From: JBJGXI01 sp045635475
GTDB lineage: Bacteria > Bacillota > Bacilli > Bacillales > Amphibacillaceae
DNA: 64,000 nucleotides
Reading direction: 5' to 3'
NCBI RefSeq assembly: GCF_045635475.1
Contig: NZ_JBJGXI010000004.1
Coordinates: 62,001-126,000, forward strand
Part shown: piece after piece, positions 53,511 through 62,127 of the stretch
How the letters are laid out: each line of letters starts with the position of its first letter
Position numbering within the stretch: position 1 is the first letter of the stretch
Translations under genes and position numbers: made by a program
Notes under the pieces: model-generated
What the model saw: only the letters and a program-made list of their open reading frames with translations
The model's database searches: none
What the model was told of the DNA's origin: nothing

Positions 53511-54722
53511 ATGAACAAACTTATACTTAAAACCACATTATTAGTAGGAGTTAGTAGTTTTATCTTGCTTCCATCTGCTTTTGCAGAGCCATCCAATCAA
53601 TCAGAAATTAAGCAACAAAGATCACAAGTCCAGTCAGAGATTAATAAGGTGGATGAGCAAATTACTGCTACCCAAACTGAACTTGATGAAATTAGTGCTC
53701 AGATTTCACGTGTCGATGAAGCAATCAAAGAAAATAATCTGATGATGGATGAAACGAAGCAAAATATCGCAGCCGCAAATGCTGAGGTGGAAAAGTTTCA
53801 ACAAGAAATTACTGATCTAGAAGTGGATATTGAAAATCGCTATGAATTTCTTAAAAAACGCGCGGTAGCTTTTCAACAAAACGGTGGATCAATTAATTAT
53901 CTAGAAGTAATTATGGGTTCTAAAGGTTTTATGGATTTTATTAATCGTGTATCTGTCGTGACTACTTTAGTCGAAGCAGATGCAGAACTTTTAGAAAAAG
54001 ATCAAGCAGATCGTGATTCATTAGAAGTTAAACAAACTGCTGTAGAAGATAAACTTGCAGAGCTTACGGACATGAAAACGGAGCTAGAAGGTATGCAAGC
54101 CATGATCGTAGAACAAAAACAACATAGCGAACAATTAAAAGAAGAGCTAGAGCAGAAAAAACAAGATAACTTAAATCAGAAGGCGGATTTACAACAGGAA
54201 GATCGCAACTTAGCTGCAAAAGCTGCGGAGCTTAGCAGACCTAAAGTAACTCAATTTAGCGCTTCATCAAGTGCATCACCAAGGGTATCATCAAGTCCTT
54301 CCACACCAACATTCTCTGGTGCAGTAGGCAGCGGGTCATTAAGCGTTGCAATTAATGCAGGTTACAAATACATAGGAAATTCTGCGTACAAATTTGGTGG
54401 TGGAAGATCAGCCTCTGATATCGCTAATGGGTTATTCGATTGCTCTGGATTTGTCCATTGGGCATTTGCTCAAGCTGGAATAAATGTCGGAAGCAGTACA
54501 GCGACACTTAGTGGTCAAGGACAAAAAGTATCTGTAAGCGAAATGAAGCCAGGGGATTTAGTTTTCTTCAATACGTATAAAACAAACGGTCATGTTGGTA
54601 TTTATATCGGCGGCGGACAGTTTATTGGTTCACAAAGTAACTCTGGTGTAGCCATTGCTAGTATGTCGAGTAGTTATTGGAGAAATGCATTTAATGGTCA
54701 CGTTCGTAGAATAGCTAATTAA
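53511..54722 (+). CDS. Secreted NlpC/P60 peptidoglycan endopeptidase with PcsB-like coiled coil
   Basis: 403 residues. Signal peptide (to about residue 25, PSAFA), a long coiled coil (~30-245: SEINKVDEQITATQTELDEI..., KKRAVAFQQNGGSINYLEVIMGSKGFMDFINRV), a Ser-rich linker, and a C-terminal NlpC/P60 domain (~285-403) with Cys in GLFDCSGFVHWAF and His in NGHVGIYIGGGQFIG. It hydrolyses D,L-peptide bonds in the wall, as CwlO in B. subtilis; the coiled coil is where FtsEX regulates the homologue. AGGAGG precedes ATG 53511. A weak WalR-like TGT(C/T)A repeat lies at 53341-53360 (speculative). Confidence 0.92.
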   Translation: MNKLILKTTLLVGVSSFILLPSAFAEPSNQSEIKQQRSQVQSEINKVDEQITATQTELDEISAQISRVDEAIKENNLMMDETKQNIAAANAEVEKFQQEITDLEVDIENRYEFLKKRAVAFQQNGGSINYLEVIMGSKGFMDFINRVSVVTTLVEADAELLEKDQADRDSLEVKQTAVEDKLAELTDMKTELEGMQAMIVEQKQHSEQLKEELEQKKQDNLNQKADLQQEDRNLAAKAAELSRPKVTQFSASSSASPRVSSSPSTPTFSGAVGSGSLSVAINAGYKYIGNSAYKFGGGRSASDIANGLFDCSGFVHWAFAQAGINVGSSTATLSGQGQKVSVSEMKPGDLVFFNTYKTNGHVGIYIGGGQFIGSQSNSGVAIASMSSSYWRNAFNGHVRRIAN

Positions 54723-54729
54723 AACGAAT

Positions 54730-54766
54730 AAGGTATCAATCATGTAAAAGTGGTTGGTGCCTTTTT
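54730..54766 (+). terminator. Terminator after NlpC/P60 gene
   Basis: AAGGTATCAATCA pairs imperfectly with TGGTTGGTGCCTT, followed by TTTATAT. Confidence 0.6.
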
Positions 54767-54799
54767 ATATATGTAAACAAAAAATTAGGGAGGTGAGTC

Positions 54800-54990
54800 G
54801 CTGTCGGGTCACCAGTGCCCTTATCTGTGACAAAAGAGGTATCATTAGAATTGTGCGGCCACAAGTGCGCTTATTTGGCTGATATTGGTGTTTCTATGGG
54901 TTGTTATCGGCAAATAAGTGCTCTGGAGGCCGTCAAATTATCGAAACTAAAACTTCAAGTGAAATAAGCACTTATGTGGCCGCTTAATCC
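54800..54990. repeat. Cluster of inverted short repeats (GGCCACNAGTGCNCTTATTT family)
   Basis: Four related units: GGTCACCAGTGCCCTTATC (54807-54825), GCGGCCACAAGTGCGCTTAT (54855-54874), the inverted CAAATAAGTGCTCTGGAGGC (54911-54930) and the inverted AAATAAGCACTTATGTGGCC (54962-54981). Units face each other and could fold into long hairpins. A partial match (CCACGACCAGTGCTTATAT) lies at 37-55 of the window. The whole 54767-55168 gap has no gene. Confidence 0.6.
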
Positions 54991-55168
54991 TGTTAGCTAC
55001 TGCGCTCTAACAGCGCGAACCTAAAACGACTGCCTGAGGCGGAAATTACAAACACTACGTAGTATTCTATATCCTTTATGAAAATTAAAAGAGCATAAAC
55101 AAAATTAAAACATAAATAAGTACATTTCTTTTTACAATTAATAATCGCGAGTGAAAAGGGGAGCAAGA

Positions 55169-56070
55169 GTGAAGCAATCGATTGGCATCCCTGAAATATA
55201 TGAATCAGAGACAGAATGAAATTTAAAGTATCTATATGATGACATTAAATTCGTATTAAAAGTTCCGGTTGTCAATTTTATTTTTATGACCCTAGCTCAT
55301 TATGATCAGTTTCTAATGCTCGGGTGGCAGCAAGTTCGTCCTAACATGCTAGCAAGGAATGTAGAAGCTGCAGCCACATCATTGCGTTATCCACCGATTG
55401 CTTTTCAACCTCCACTTATCAATTGGGATATCTATTATAAGCTTCCAACAATGGAGCATATCCGCAAAATAATCTTTACTTTTAATTATGTTAGTCAATT
55501 TCATAATACTGATTTTTAGCTATCTACATCCATATATAGTCAGATTAAAACATCTCCAAACTATATATGGATGCAGATAGCTGTGTAAGGTAATTATGAA
55601 ATTGACTCATGTCAATACAAAATCTTTTACTCATTTCAACAGCTTGGCAAGAGAGCCTTAGTTATCGCAGCATTACAGGAACTGGTCAATCACAGGGATG
55701 GATCACGCCTGGTGTGATACCTGATTTACCGGAGATTAAAATGATTAACATACCTGATGCGCGGCCAAGGATACAACAACTATTATTTGATGTGATGAAT
55801 AAGCATCAAGCGTATGATGCTGCTAGTGATTATCGAGCACTAGCATTTTACCCTGAATTTCTAGAACAAAGCTGGAGACATGTAAGAGGGTATGTTGGGT
55901 CTTCTTCTTATACATTGTGGCATCAAAACATCAAGAAACGGGAAAAATATTTAGTTCATTCCAGTATGCCCTATCCTGTAAGTATTTCACCGTCTGATTT
56001 TGCAACCATATATCCACCGAAAGATATTGCTGCATTATGGGGTTGGTATCGATGTATACTGATTTCATAG
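55169..56070 (+). pseudogene. DehI family (halocarboxylic acid dehalogenase-like) gene, disrupted
   Basis: From GTG 55169 (AAAGGGGAG upstream) the frame reads VKQSIGIPEIYESETE, then TGA (55217-55219), then NLKYLYDDIKFVLKVPVVNFIFMTLAHYDQ ... YKLPTMEHIRKIIFTFNYV. The 117-bp MITE-like element follows, and after it the second half resumes in another frame (LLLISTAWQESL ... AFYPEFLEQSWRHVRGYVG ... HSSMPYPVSISP). The halves together resemble the DehI superfamily of duplicated helical domains. Removing the element and one ATGT still leaves a +1 shift; one extra base near 55622 would explain it. At least three lesions: dead gene. Confidence 0.82.
55492..55608. repeat. MITE-like palindromic element, copy 2 (117 bp), inserted in DehI-type gene
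   Basis: Same length and about 90 percent identical by eye to copy 1 read in reverse. Termini TAGTCAATTTCATAAT and ATTATGAAATTGACTC, with the same inner palindrome (AGCTATCTACATCCATAT / ATATGGATGCAGATAGCT). ATGT flanks both sides (55488-55491, 55609-55612). It interrupts the DehI-type coding region after codon NYV, direct evidence of transposition. Confidence 0.88.
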
Positions 56071-56102
56071 CTGGGCTCATCATTGATGTATAGATGAACA
56101 TA

Positions 56103-56139
56103 AATAAAGCAACCATCTATAAAGTGGAGATGGCTGCTT
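56103..56139 (-). terminator. Terminator of cation efflux gene
   Basis: GCAACCATCT and AGATGGCTGC pair; on the minus strand the stem is followed by TTTATTTA. Confidence 0.6.
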
Positions 56140-56146
56140 AGTATGT

Positions 56147-57082
56147 TTAGTGTTGGTGATTATGAGAATGCTGTTGATCGCAAAATAACGAGTCTTCATG
56201 AGGATGTGCATCGCTCTCCATCTGTATCGTTACATGCCCAATACCTTGATGCTCTAAATCATGTTCAATTTTCCGTAAAATGGCTTGGCTGTCTTTAACT
56301 GTTAGGTTTTCTTCAACAACTGCATGACACGACAATGCGTTTTGACCACTCGTGATCGACCATATATGCAAATCGTGAATACTCTTTATACCTGGTACTT
56401 TTTCCATGGATGTGATAATATCTTCTATTTCAATATTTTTTGGCGTTCCTTCCATTAACACATGAACAGCATCTTTGGAAACGCGCCAACCACTAATTAG
56501 TACGAGTAGAGCGACAATCACACTTGCCAACGGATCAGCCCATGCCCAGCCGAATATCATAATTAAAATGGCAGCAATTATTGCCCCAACTGATCCAAGT
56601 AAATCTCCAATCACGTGCAAAAATGCAGCGCGAACATTTAAGTTTTCCTCGGTGTCACCACGCATTAAAATCCAAGCTACAAATATGTTAACGAAAAAAC
56701 CGATAATGGCAATGGCTAACATACCTGTAGAAGCAATTTCAGCAGGCTCATTAAAACGATGATACGCTTCATAAAAAATATAAATGGCAATTGCTATGAG
56801 TGTCACACCATTAAATAGTGCGGCTAGAATTTCAAATCGCTTATAACCATAAGTTTTACTGTAACTTGCAACGCGTTCACTGACTGCAAATGCTAATACC
56901 CCAACACCAAGCGATACTGCATCACTTAACATGTGACCTGCGTCTGATAGGAGTGCCAAACTATTCGTAAGAAAGCCGCCAACTGCCTCAATCAGCATAT
57001 ATGCTGTTGTAATGATAAAGCCTAACAATAGTGCCTTTTTGTTGGCACCATGTGTGTGATCATGTCCATGATCATGCCCCAT
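56147..57082 (-). CDS. Cation diffusion facilitator (CzcD/ZitB-type zinc exporter)
   Basis: 311 residues with six membrane helices. His-rich N-terminus (MGHDHGHDHTHG) and C-terminus (HSHNHQH). The transport-site pattern is present: NSLALLSDAGHMLSDAVSL in helix 2 (Asp/His) and HVIGDLLGSVGAI in helix 5 (His/Asp). A C-terminal ferredoxin-like domain (HDLHIWSITSGQNALSCHAVV) follows. It exports Zn(II), and possibly Co(II) or Cd(II), in exchange for protons. AGGAGG precedes ATG 57082 on the minus strand. It is encoded 51 nt after a CzrA-type repressor in the same operon. Confidence 0.94.
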   Translation of the reverse strand: MGHDHGHDHTHGANKKALLLGFIITTAYMLIEAVGGFLTNSLALLSDAGHMLSDAVSLGVGVLAFAVSERVASYSKTYGYKRFEILAALFNGVTLIAIAIYIFYEAYHRFNEPAEIASTGMLAIAIIGFFVNIFVAWILMRGDTEENLNVRAAFLHVIGDLLGSVGAIIAAILIMIFGWAWADPLASVIVALLVLISGWRVSKDAVHVLMEGTPKNIEIEDIITSMEKVPGIKSIHDLHIWSITSGQNALSCHAVVEENLTVKDSQAILRKIEHDLEHQGIGHVTIQMESDAHPHEDSLFCDQQHSHNHQH

Positions 57083-57133
57083 ATTTAAAACCTCCTTAAC
57101 TTATCCATACTATATGAAAATTCACTGTCTTGT

Positions 57134-57472
57134 TTAGCTGTGTCTTGCGTGGTTTATCGTTTGCTCAAGCATCTCCATGACGTGGTGATCGTCACAAGAG
57201 TAATAAAGTGTTGTACCATCTCTACGATATTTTACTAAGCGCAAATTTTTAAGAAATCGTAATTGGTGCGAGACCGTGGATTGTCTTAAATCTAGATTTT
57301 CTGCAATTTGATTCACGGATTGCTCTTTGTCAAATAGTAAATGTAAAATGCGAATTCTAGTCGGATCTCCAAGTGCTTTAAACGTTTGTGAAACTACAAA
57401 TAATGTTTCTTCATCTAAATCATGTTCTGCTTTTGGTTCAATATCTGACATAGCGATCAGCTCCTTACTCAT
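57134..57472 (-). CDS. czrA: ArsR/SmtB family metal-sensing repressor (CzrA type)
   Basis: 112 residues, winged helix-turn-helix (DPTRIRILHLLFDKEQSVNQIAENLDLRQSTVSHQLRFLKNLRLVKYRRDGTTLYYSC). The C-terminal alpha-5 metal site appears as DDHHV followed by NHARH, matching the Asp/His ... His/His pattern of zinc-sensing CzrA. Zinc binding releases it from DNA and induces the exporter encoded downstream. AGGAGC precedes ATG 57472 on the minus strand. A matching AT-rich dyad operator lies 37 bp upstream. Confidence 0.93.
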   Translation of the reverse strand: MSKELIAMSDIEPKAEHDLDEETLFVVSQTFKALGDPTRIRILHLLFDKEQSVNQIAENLDLRQSTVSHQLRFLKNLRLVKYRRDGTTLYYSCDDHHVMEMLEQTINHARHS

Positions 57473-57508
57473 ATGTAAGTGTTATTATTTATCTATCTAT
57501 ATATTAGC

Positions 57509-57520
57509 ATATGTTCATAT
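57509..57520. promoter_or_regulatory. Candidate CzrA operator
   Basis: ATATG-TT-CATAT dyad in the promoter region of the repressor-exporter operon, resembling the ATATGAA/TTCATAT dyads bound by ArsR/SmtB proteins. Confidence 0.5.
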
Positions 57521-57594
57521 ATAAGGATAGTGCTATTTTAATATAATTTTGTTATTTTCTAAAAGAATGGTGATTATTGCGTAATATAGCTAAA

Positions 57595-57917
57595 CTCCGT
57601 CGTAAGGTAGTGCACGTGATTTCCGCTCCAGGCAGTCGCTTTCCGCGGGCACGGCTTCAGCTAACTCAGAAGCAAAGAACGCTTCTGAGTGGATCTTCAG
57701 CCCGTGCTGTTCCCGCAGGAGTCGACTGCCTGGAGCTCCAATCACCCCACATAATGAACAATCCCGTTTGCAGCGTAGGAAATCCACTTCGACTCCTGCG
57801 GGACTAGTGGCGTAAGTGAGACCCCGCAGAACGCAGTTCGAGGAGGCTCACTAGCCCCCCGCGGAAAGCGAAGTGGATTTCCGGAGCGGTGCAAGCACTC
57901 TCCAAGTTACGACGGAT
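57595..57917. repeat. Large GC-rich double-hairpin intergenic repeat
   Basis: Bounded by TCCGTCGTAA (57597-57606) and TTACGACGGA (57907-57916). Inside are two long hairpins: 57617-57747 (CTCCAGGCAGTCGCTTTCC ... GGAGTCGACTGCCTGGAG, tip ACTCAGAAGC/GCTTCTGAGT) and 57775-57890 (GGAAATCCACTTCG ... CGAAGTGGATTTCC). GC content is far above the neighbourhood. Similar sequence blocks are familiar as multi-copy intergenic repeats in Bacillaceae. Not coding. Confidence 0.75.
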
Positions 57918-57970
57918 ATTACTTCAAATATGAAGTGAAAATTCACGCAAATGAGCCTATAATTTAGAAC

Positions 57971-57998
57971 AAAAAAGGAGAAGCATAGCTGCTTCCCC
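57971..57998 (-). terminator. Terminator of NhaC-type antiporter gene
   Basis: On the minus strand GGGGAAGC / GCTTCTCC with a 6-nt loop, followed by TTTTTTG. Confidence 0.8.
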
Positions 57999-58003
57999 GG
58001 ATG

Positions 58004-59407
58004 TTAAAGAACAAAGGTAATGGTTGTATAGAGCACGGTAGAAATTGTAGCCGCAATTAGAGCTGGTTTTAGTTTGAACCGTGCATAATCCATTACTTCT
58101 AAATCCAAGATATTTGCTAATGTATTGGTGTCATCACTTAAAGGAGAGGCGAAAGCGCCAAATGAACCACTCGCAAATACTGCTCCAATTACTAAAGGCA
58201 TGGAGACGTCAGCTACAGTCGATAAGGAAATTCCCAAAGGCATTAATATGCCCCATGTGCCCCATGCAGAGCCAATAAAGTAAGAGACAATACAGCCAAA
58301 TAAAAACAATAGCGGTGTAATAAACATGGCAGGTATCCAATCTGCGTAAGACGTTACAAATGCAGAGAAGCCCAATTCATCTGTTACAGATGACAATCCC
58401 CAGACAACGGACAAGAGCACAATCACTGACATTAACTCATTCCCGCCGTTAATAAAACTGCTTAACAGTTGCTGCAGTGGAAAACGTTGTAGCATAAAAA
58501 GTACAACTGAGAGAAAGGTTGTCATGATAAGCGCGATGACCATTGCCTGTAGGACGTTTGCTTTCACAAAAGCTTGAAATAAAGAATAACCTTGGCTCTG
58601 TCCATCCCACCAAGTCAAAAATAAGGTAAGGCTAATTACTAAAACAATTGGAATAAGTAAGTTCCATGGTTTATCAGGCAAGTCTTTTGAGACAGCGGGG
58701 TGACAATCGTGCCAGTCATCTTCCTCTTCCTCAGCGTCCATTTCTGTAGGTGCGTCAGAATGAGAAGGGTGAAAAAAACTTAAGTATATGCCTACCAGAA
58801 TAATAACAATTGCAAAAAAATTAAAAGGGATACTTTGAATAAACAAAGTGTACGGATCAATAGTTCCACCGATTTGTTCAGTGGAAATTTGAATAACAGA
58901 AACCATATAACCGACAAAGGCAGTCGCCACTGGTATTAGTACAATTACAGGCGTTGCGGTTGTTTCAATAACAAAGCCGAGCTCTTTTGTCGTCATTTTT
59001 ACTTTTTTAAGAAGTGCTTTCATGATTGGTGCAATCGTTACGAATCGGAAGGTCGGTGCACTAAAGGTTCCGATTGTTGAGATGTAGGTCATAAATAATG
59101 CTTGCTTCTTACTTGTAATCCGTTCTGATGCAGTTTCAACAAAGCCTTTAATCCCGCCTGTAGATTTAATCATACCGATTAGTCCGGAAAAGACGTACAA
59201 AAACACGATGATTTTTATGTTGTTTTCATCAATTAAGGCTTGTACAAGATAGTGAAGCATTGTTTCCATTCCATCAATAATCGAGGGGGATATTAAATAG
59301 GAACCAATTAATAGTCCTAATAATAAGCCAGGCAATACTTGCTTGGTGATCATAGCAATTGGAATGACGACTAGAAACGGAATGATCGATGTCCAGCTAG
59401 CTTCCAT
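58004..59407 (-). CDS. NhaC family Na+/H+ antiporter
   Basis: 467 residues with about eleven membrane helices. N-terminal WTSIIPFLVVIPIAMITKQVLPGLLLGLLIGSYL, then TFSAPTFRFVTIAPIMKALLKK, GSAWGTWGILMPLGI and FGAFASPLSDDTNTLANI, all typical of NhaC (sodium/proton or malate-lactate type) antiporters. A central acidic loop (TEMDAEEEEDDWHD) is unusual and likely cytosolic. Supports sodium and pH homeostasis, in line with a halotolerant host. ATG 59407 has TAGGTGA upstream on the minus strand. Confidence 0.9.
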   Translation of the reverse strand: MEASWTSIIPFLVVIPIAMITKQVLPGLLLGLLIGSYLISPSIIDGMETMLHYLVQALIDENNIKIIVFLYVFSGLIGMIKSTGGIKGFVETASERITSKKQALFMTYISTIGTFSAPTFRFVTIAPIMKALLKKVKMTTKELGFVIETTATPVIVLIPVATAFVGYMVSVIQISTEQIGGTIDPYTLFIQSIPFNFFAIVIILVGIYLSFFHPSHSDAPTEMDAEEEEDDWHDCHPAVSKDLPDKPWNLLIPIVLVISLTLFLTWWDGQSQGYSLFQAFVKANVLQAMVIALIMTTFLSVVLFMLQRFPLQQLLSSFINGGNELMSVIVLLSVVWGLSSVTDELGFSAFVTSYADWIPAMFITPLLFLFGCIVSYFIGSAWGTWGILMPLGISLSTVADVSMPLVIGAVFASGSFGAFASPLSDDTNTLANILDLEVMDYARFKLKPALIAATISTVLYTTITFVL

Positions 59408-59586
59408 GAAACTTCACCTATCCTAATCTGAATTTGTTGATCAAGTGTAGCGTGCGATTAAAATAAGCTTATTATGCAAAAACGTATAATCTTGTCGTAC
59501 TAAATCATTTAACTTGACACATGCTATGAAATAGGAGGAAACTGTAATAATTGAGTCATGATAATTTGGAGAAAGAAGGGTACAAA

Positions 59587-60993
59587 ATGGATAATTCGGT
59601 ATCACAAAATGCTGAAGAAATTAAAATTGCACCTTTAATTACGGTATTGATTTCTGGTGCATTTATTGCAATATTAAATCAAACTTTATTAGCAACTGCA
59701 TTGCCAAAAATAATGATTGATTTGGATATTACAGAGAATACAGCCCAATGGCTAACGACTGTATTTATGCTAGTAAATGGAATTATGATCCCAATAACAG
59801 CCTTTTTAATTGAAACATTCACAACTAGACGCTTGTTTCTAACCGCAATGGGCTTGTTTGCACTTGGTACACTTATTTGTGCTATTTCACCAAGCTTCTC
59901 ACTGCTCATTGTCGGTAGGATTGTCCAGGCAGGTGGGGCGGGTATTATGATGCCGCTTATGCAAACAATCTTTTTCGTCGTATTTCCAATTGAAAAAAGA
60001 GGACAGGCAATGGGGCTGTTTGGCTTAGTTATTGCATTCGCACCAGCAATCGGTCCAACTCTTTCTGGTTATTTAGTAGAACAGTTTGATTGGCGCGTAT
60101 TGTTTTATGTTGTTCTACCAATCGCAATCATTGATCTGATTTTTGCATATTTCCTATTAAAGAACGTGACGAAGCAATCGTTTCCGAAGCTCGATTATTG
60201 GTCAGTCGTGTTATCTACACTAGGTTTTGGTAGTCTGCTATATGGATTCAGTAGTGCAGGCAATAAGGGCTGGGGAAGTATATTAGTTCTTACCATGATA
60301 GCAGTCGGGGTTATATCCCTTTTTGCTTTTATAACGCGTCAGTTCAAATTAAAACAACCAATCTTAGAATTTCGAGTCTTTAAATACGGTGTGTTCACAC
60401 TGTCAACCGCATTAGGTATGATTGTATTTATTTCAATGATTGGCGGTGCGACAATCATGCCAATTTATATGCAAAAGATGCACCATTTTACCGCTTTTGA
60501 ATCAGGGTTGATGCTATTACCTGGTGCGATAATTATGGGGATTATGTCGCCGATTAGTGGAAGAATTTTCGATAAAGTTGGCGCAAGATGGTTGGCGTTT
60601 ACAGGCTTAATTATTGTAACTGTTTCAACATTATTCTTTACACAGCTAACTTCTACAACATCGTTCACATACATGACAGTAGTTTATGCAATTCGAATGT
60701 TTGGCGTCGCCCTTGTGATGATGCCTGTTACTACAGCAGGGCTCAATCAACTGCCACAAAGATTAATTGCCCACGGCACCGCAATGAACAATACGATGCG
60801 CCAAGTGTCCGGCTCGATTGGTACCGCATTGCTCGTAACAATCATGACCAATAGTGCATTGGATCCAACTGTACACGGAATGGAAGGAATGATTCATGGT
60901 GTGAATGTTTCCTTCTTAGTTGCCGCAATAGTAAGTGGGATCGGAATCATATTGGCGTTTTTCTTAAGAAAGACAACACCTGCTGAGGATTAG
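59587..60993 (+). CDS. DHA2-family MFS multidrug transporter (EmrB/QacA type)
   Basis: 468 residues, 14 membrane helices predicted. Motif A region (GRRL-like: ETFTTRRLFLTAMGLFALGTLICA), motif C GLVIAFAPAIGPTLSGYLVEQFDWRVLFYVVLPI, and VGRIVQAGGAGIMMPLMQT are typical of EmrB/LmrB proton-driven drug exporters. ATG 59587 is favoured because AAGAAGGG is 6 nt upstream; TTG 59551, adding 12 residues, follows GGAGGAAA at long spacing and could be an alternative start. A terminator follows at 61004. No adjacent regulator. Confidence 0.92.
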   Translation: MDNSVSQNAEEIKIAPLITVLISGAFIAILNQTLLATALPKIMIDLDITENTAQWLTTVFMLVNGIMIPITAFLIETFTTRRLFLTAMGLFALGTLICAISPSFSLLIVGRIVQAGGAGIMMPLMQTIFFVVFPIEKRGQAMGLFGLVIAFAPAIGPTLSGYLVEQFDWRVLFYVVLPIAIIDLIFAYFLLKNVTKQSFPKLDYWSVVLSTLGFGSLLYGFSSAGNKGWGSILVLTMIAVGVISLFAFITRQFKLKQPILEFRVFKYGVFTLSTALGMIVFISMIGGATIMPIYMQKMHHFTAFESGLMLLPGAIIMGIMSPISGRIFDKVGARWLAFTGLIIVTVSTLFFTQLTSTTSFTYMTVVYAIRMFGVALVMMPVTTAGLNQLPQRLIAHGTAMNNTMRQVSGSIGTALLVTIMTNSALDPTVHGMEGMIHGVNVSFLVAAIVSGIGIILAFFLRKTTPAED

Positions 60994-61003
60994 AAAGATA
61001 GAT

Positions 61004-61033
61004 AAAAACCGATTAGATTTCTGATCGGTTTTT
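61004..61033 (+). terminator. Terminator after DHA2 transporter
   Basis: AAAAACCGATTAGA / TGATCGGTTTTT stem with a 4-nt loop. Confidence 0.8.
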
Positions 61034-61172
61034 ATTAAAACTTCCTCACCATTTTCAAATTTGCTAGTAAGGTTATATACAAAAACTAGATCAATGCTGA
61101 ATAACCACAATTTGCTTTCCGGGCTTGTTCTGACATCTTTTCAACTTAGCTCATGCATAGCTTAAATCTAAT

Positions 61173-61216
61173 AAAAAACGAGTACAAATCACAGCGTGAT
61201 TTGTACTCGTTTTTTT
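61173..61216 (-). terminator. Terminator of qox operon
   Basis: AAAAAACGAGTACAAATCA pairs with TGATTTGTACTCGTTTTTT around a 5-nt loop, 8 bp beyond the qoxD stop; functional in either direction. Confidence 0.88.
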
Positions 61217-61223
61217 GTGAATA

Positions 61224-61526
61224 TTAATGTGCTGCATGCCCGGTTGTTAACACCCAGATTGAGCCGAAAACAATAATCAAGGCCATAAACACGCTGTATA
61301 TAATATTGATATAGTTTGTTTTACCGTCTTTTCCTTCATTAATGTGCATGAACATAAACAATTGCACACCAGCTTGGAAAATGGCAAGTGTGCCAATAAT
61401 CCACATAATAACATTACCAGACAGATTCGTTCTAAGTGCGATAATAGCAGCAAGTACTGTCATTGCTATTGAAAGGAAAAAACCGACCACATGGTTTGTA
61501 GGGAACGTACTTTGTTTGTTTTCCAC
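61224..61526 (-). CDS. qoxD: Quinol oxidase aa3 subunit IV (QoxD)
   Basis: 100 residues with three membrane helices (HVVGFFLSIAMTVLAAIIALRTNLSGNVIMWIIGTLAIFQAGVQLFMFMHINEG ... NIIYSVFMALIIVFGSIWV). This is the small subunit of haem-copper quinol oxidases, needed for assembly of the complex in the cytoplasmic membrane. It is the last gene of the qox operon, one base after qoxC, and is followed by a strong terminator. Confidence 0.94.
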   Translation of the reverse strand: MENKQSTFPTNHVVGFFLSIAMTVLAAIIALRTNLSGNVIMWIIGTLAIFQAGVQLFMFMHINEGKDGKTNYINIIYSVFMALIIVFGSIWVLTTGHAAH

Positions 61527-61527
61527 C

Positions 61528-62127
61528 TTACATCACCAACCCTTTCAAATACACAAATGTGAAAATAAAGATCCAAACAACATCAAGAAAGTGCCAATAA
61601 AGACTTGCGATAAATATTTTTCTAGTCGTAACTGCTGTAAGCCCTCTTCTGATTACTTGGATAATCAATAACGACATCCAACCGATCCCTAATGATACGT
61701 GTAAACCGTGAGTACCTAAAAGGGTAAAGAATGCGGATAGAAATCCACTCGTTTGGATTGTTGCACCTTCATGAACATAATGAATAAATTCATTGATTTC
61801 CATGTAAACAAACCCAAATCCAAGAAGTAAGGTAACAACTAACCATACAACCATATCTCTACGGTTATTGTGGCGCATTTCATGGATAGCAAGGCCGCAA
61901 GTGAAACTACTTGTTAGTAGTATAAATGTTTGTATTAGAACATCTTTTATAACAAATAATTCGTCACCAGCAGGTCCACCCGCTGTGTTGTGTTCCAGTA
62001 CAAAGTAAGAAGCAAAGATAGTGGAGAATAAAATGATCTCTGCACCAAGGAAAATCCAGAAACCTAAGATATTCATTTCGTTTTGCTTTGTACTATATTC
62101 TAAGGGTACAGATTGATGTGATCCCAT
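61528..62127 (-). CDS. qoxC: Quinol oxidase aa3 subunit III (QoxC)
   Basis: 199 residues, five membrane helices. Characteristic LGFWIFLGAEIILFSTIFASYFVL, LTSSFTCGLAIHEMRH, GTHGLHVSLGIGWMSLLII and SLYWHFLDVVWIFIFTFVYLKG. Subunit III stabilises proton uptake in haem-copper oxidases. Its ATG overlaps the qoxB stop by one base and it abuts qoxD, so the three are co-translated. Confidence 0.95.
   Translation of the reverse strand: MGSHQSVPLEYSTKQNEMNILGFWIFLGAEIILFSTIFASYFVLEHNTAGGPAGDELFVIKDVLIQTFILLTSSFTCGLAIHEMRHNNRRDMVVWLVVTLLLGFGFVYMEINEFIHYVHEGATIQTSGFLSAFFTLLGTHGLHVSLGIGWMSLLIIQVIRRGLTAVTTRKIFIASLYWHFLDVVWIFIFTFVYLKGLVM

Noticed and set aside
57577..57807. Short frames on both strands in the GC-rich repeat
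   Set aside because: They arise from the palindrome itself, are Arg/Pro-rich without family features, and have no ribosome sites.
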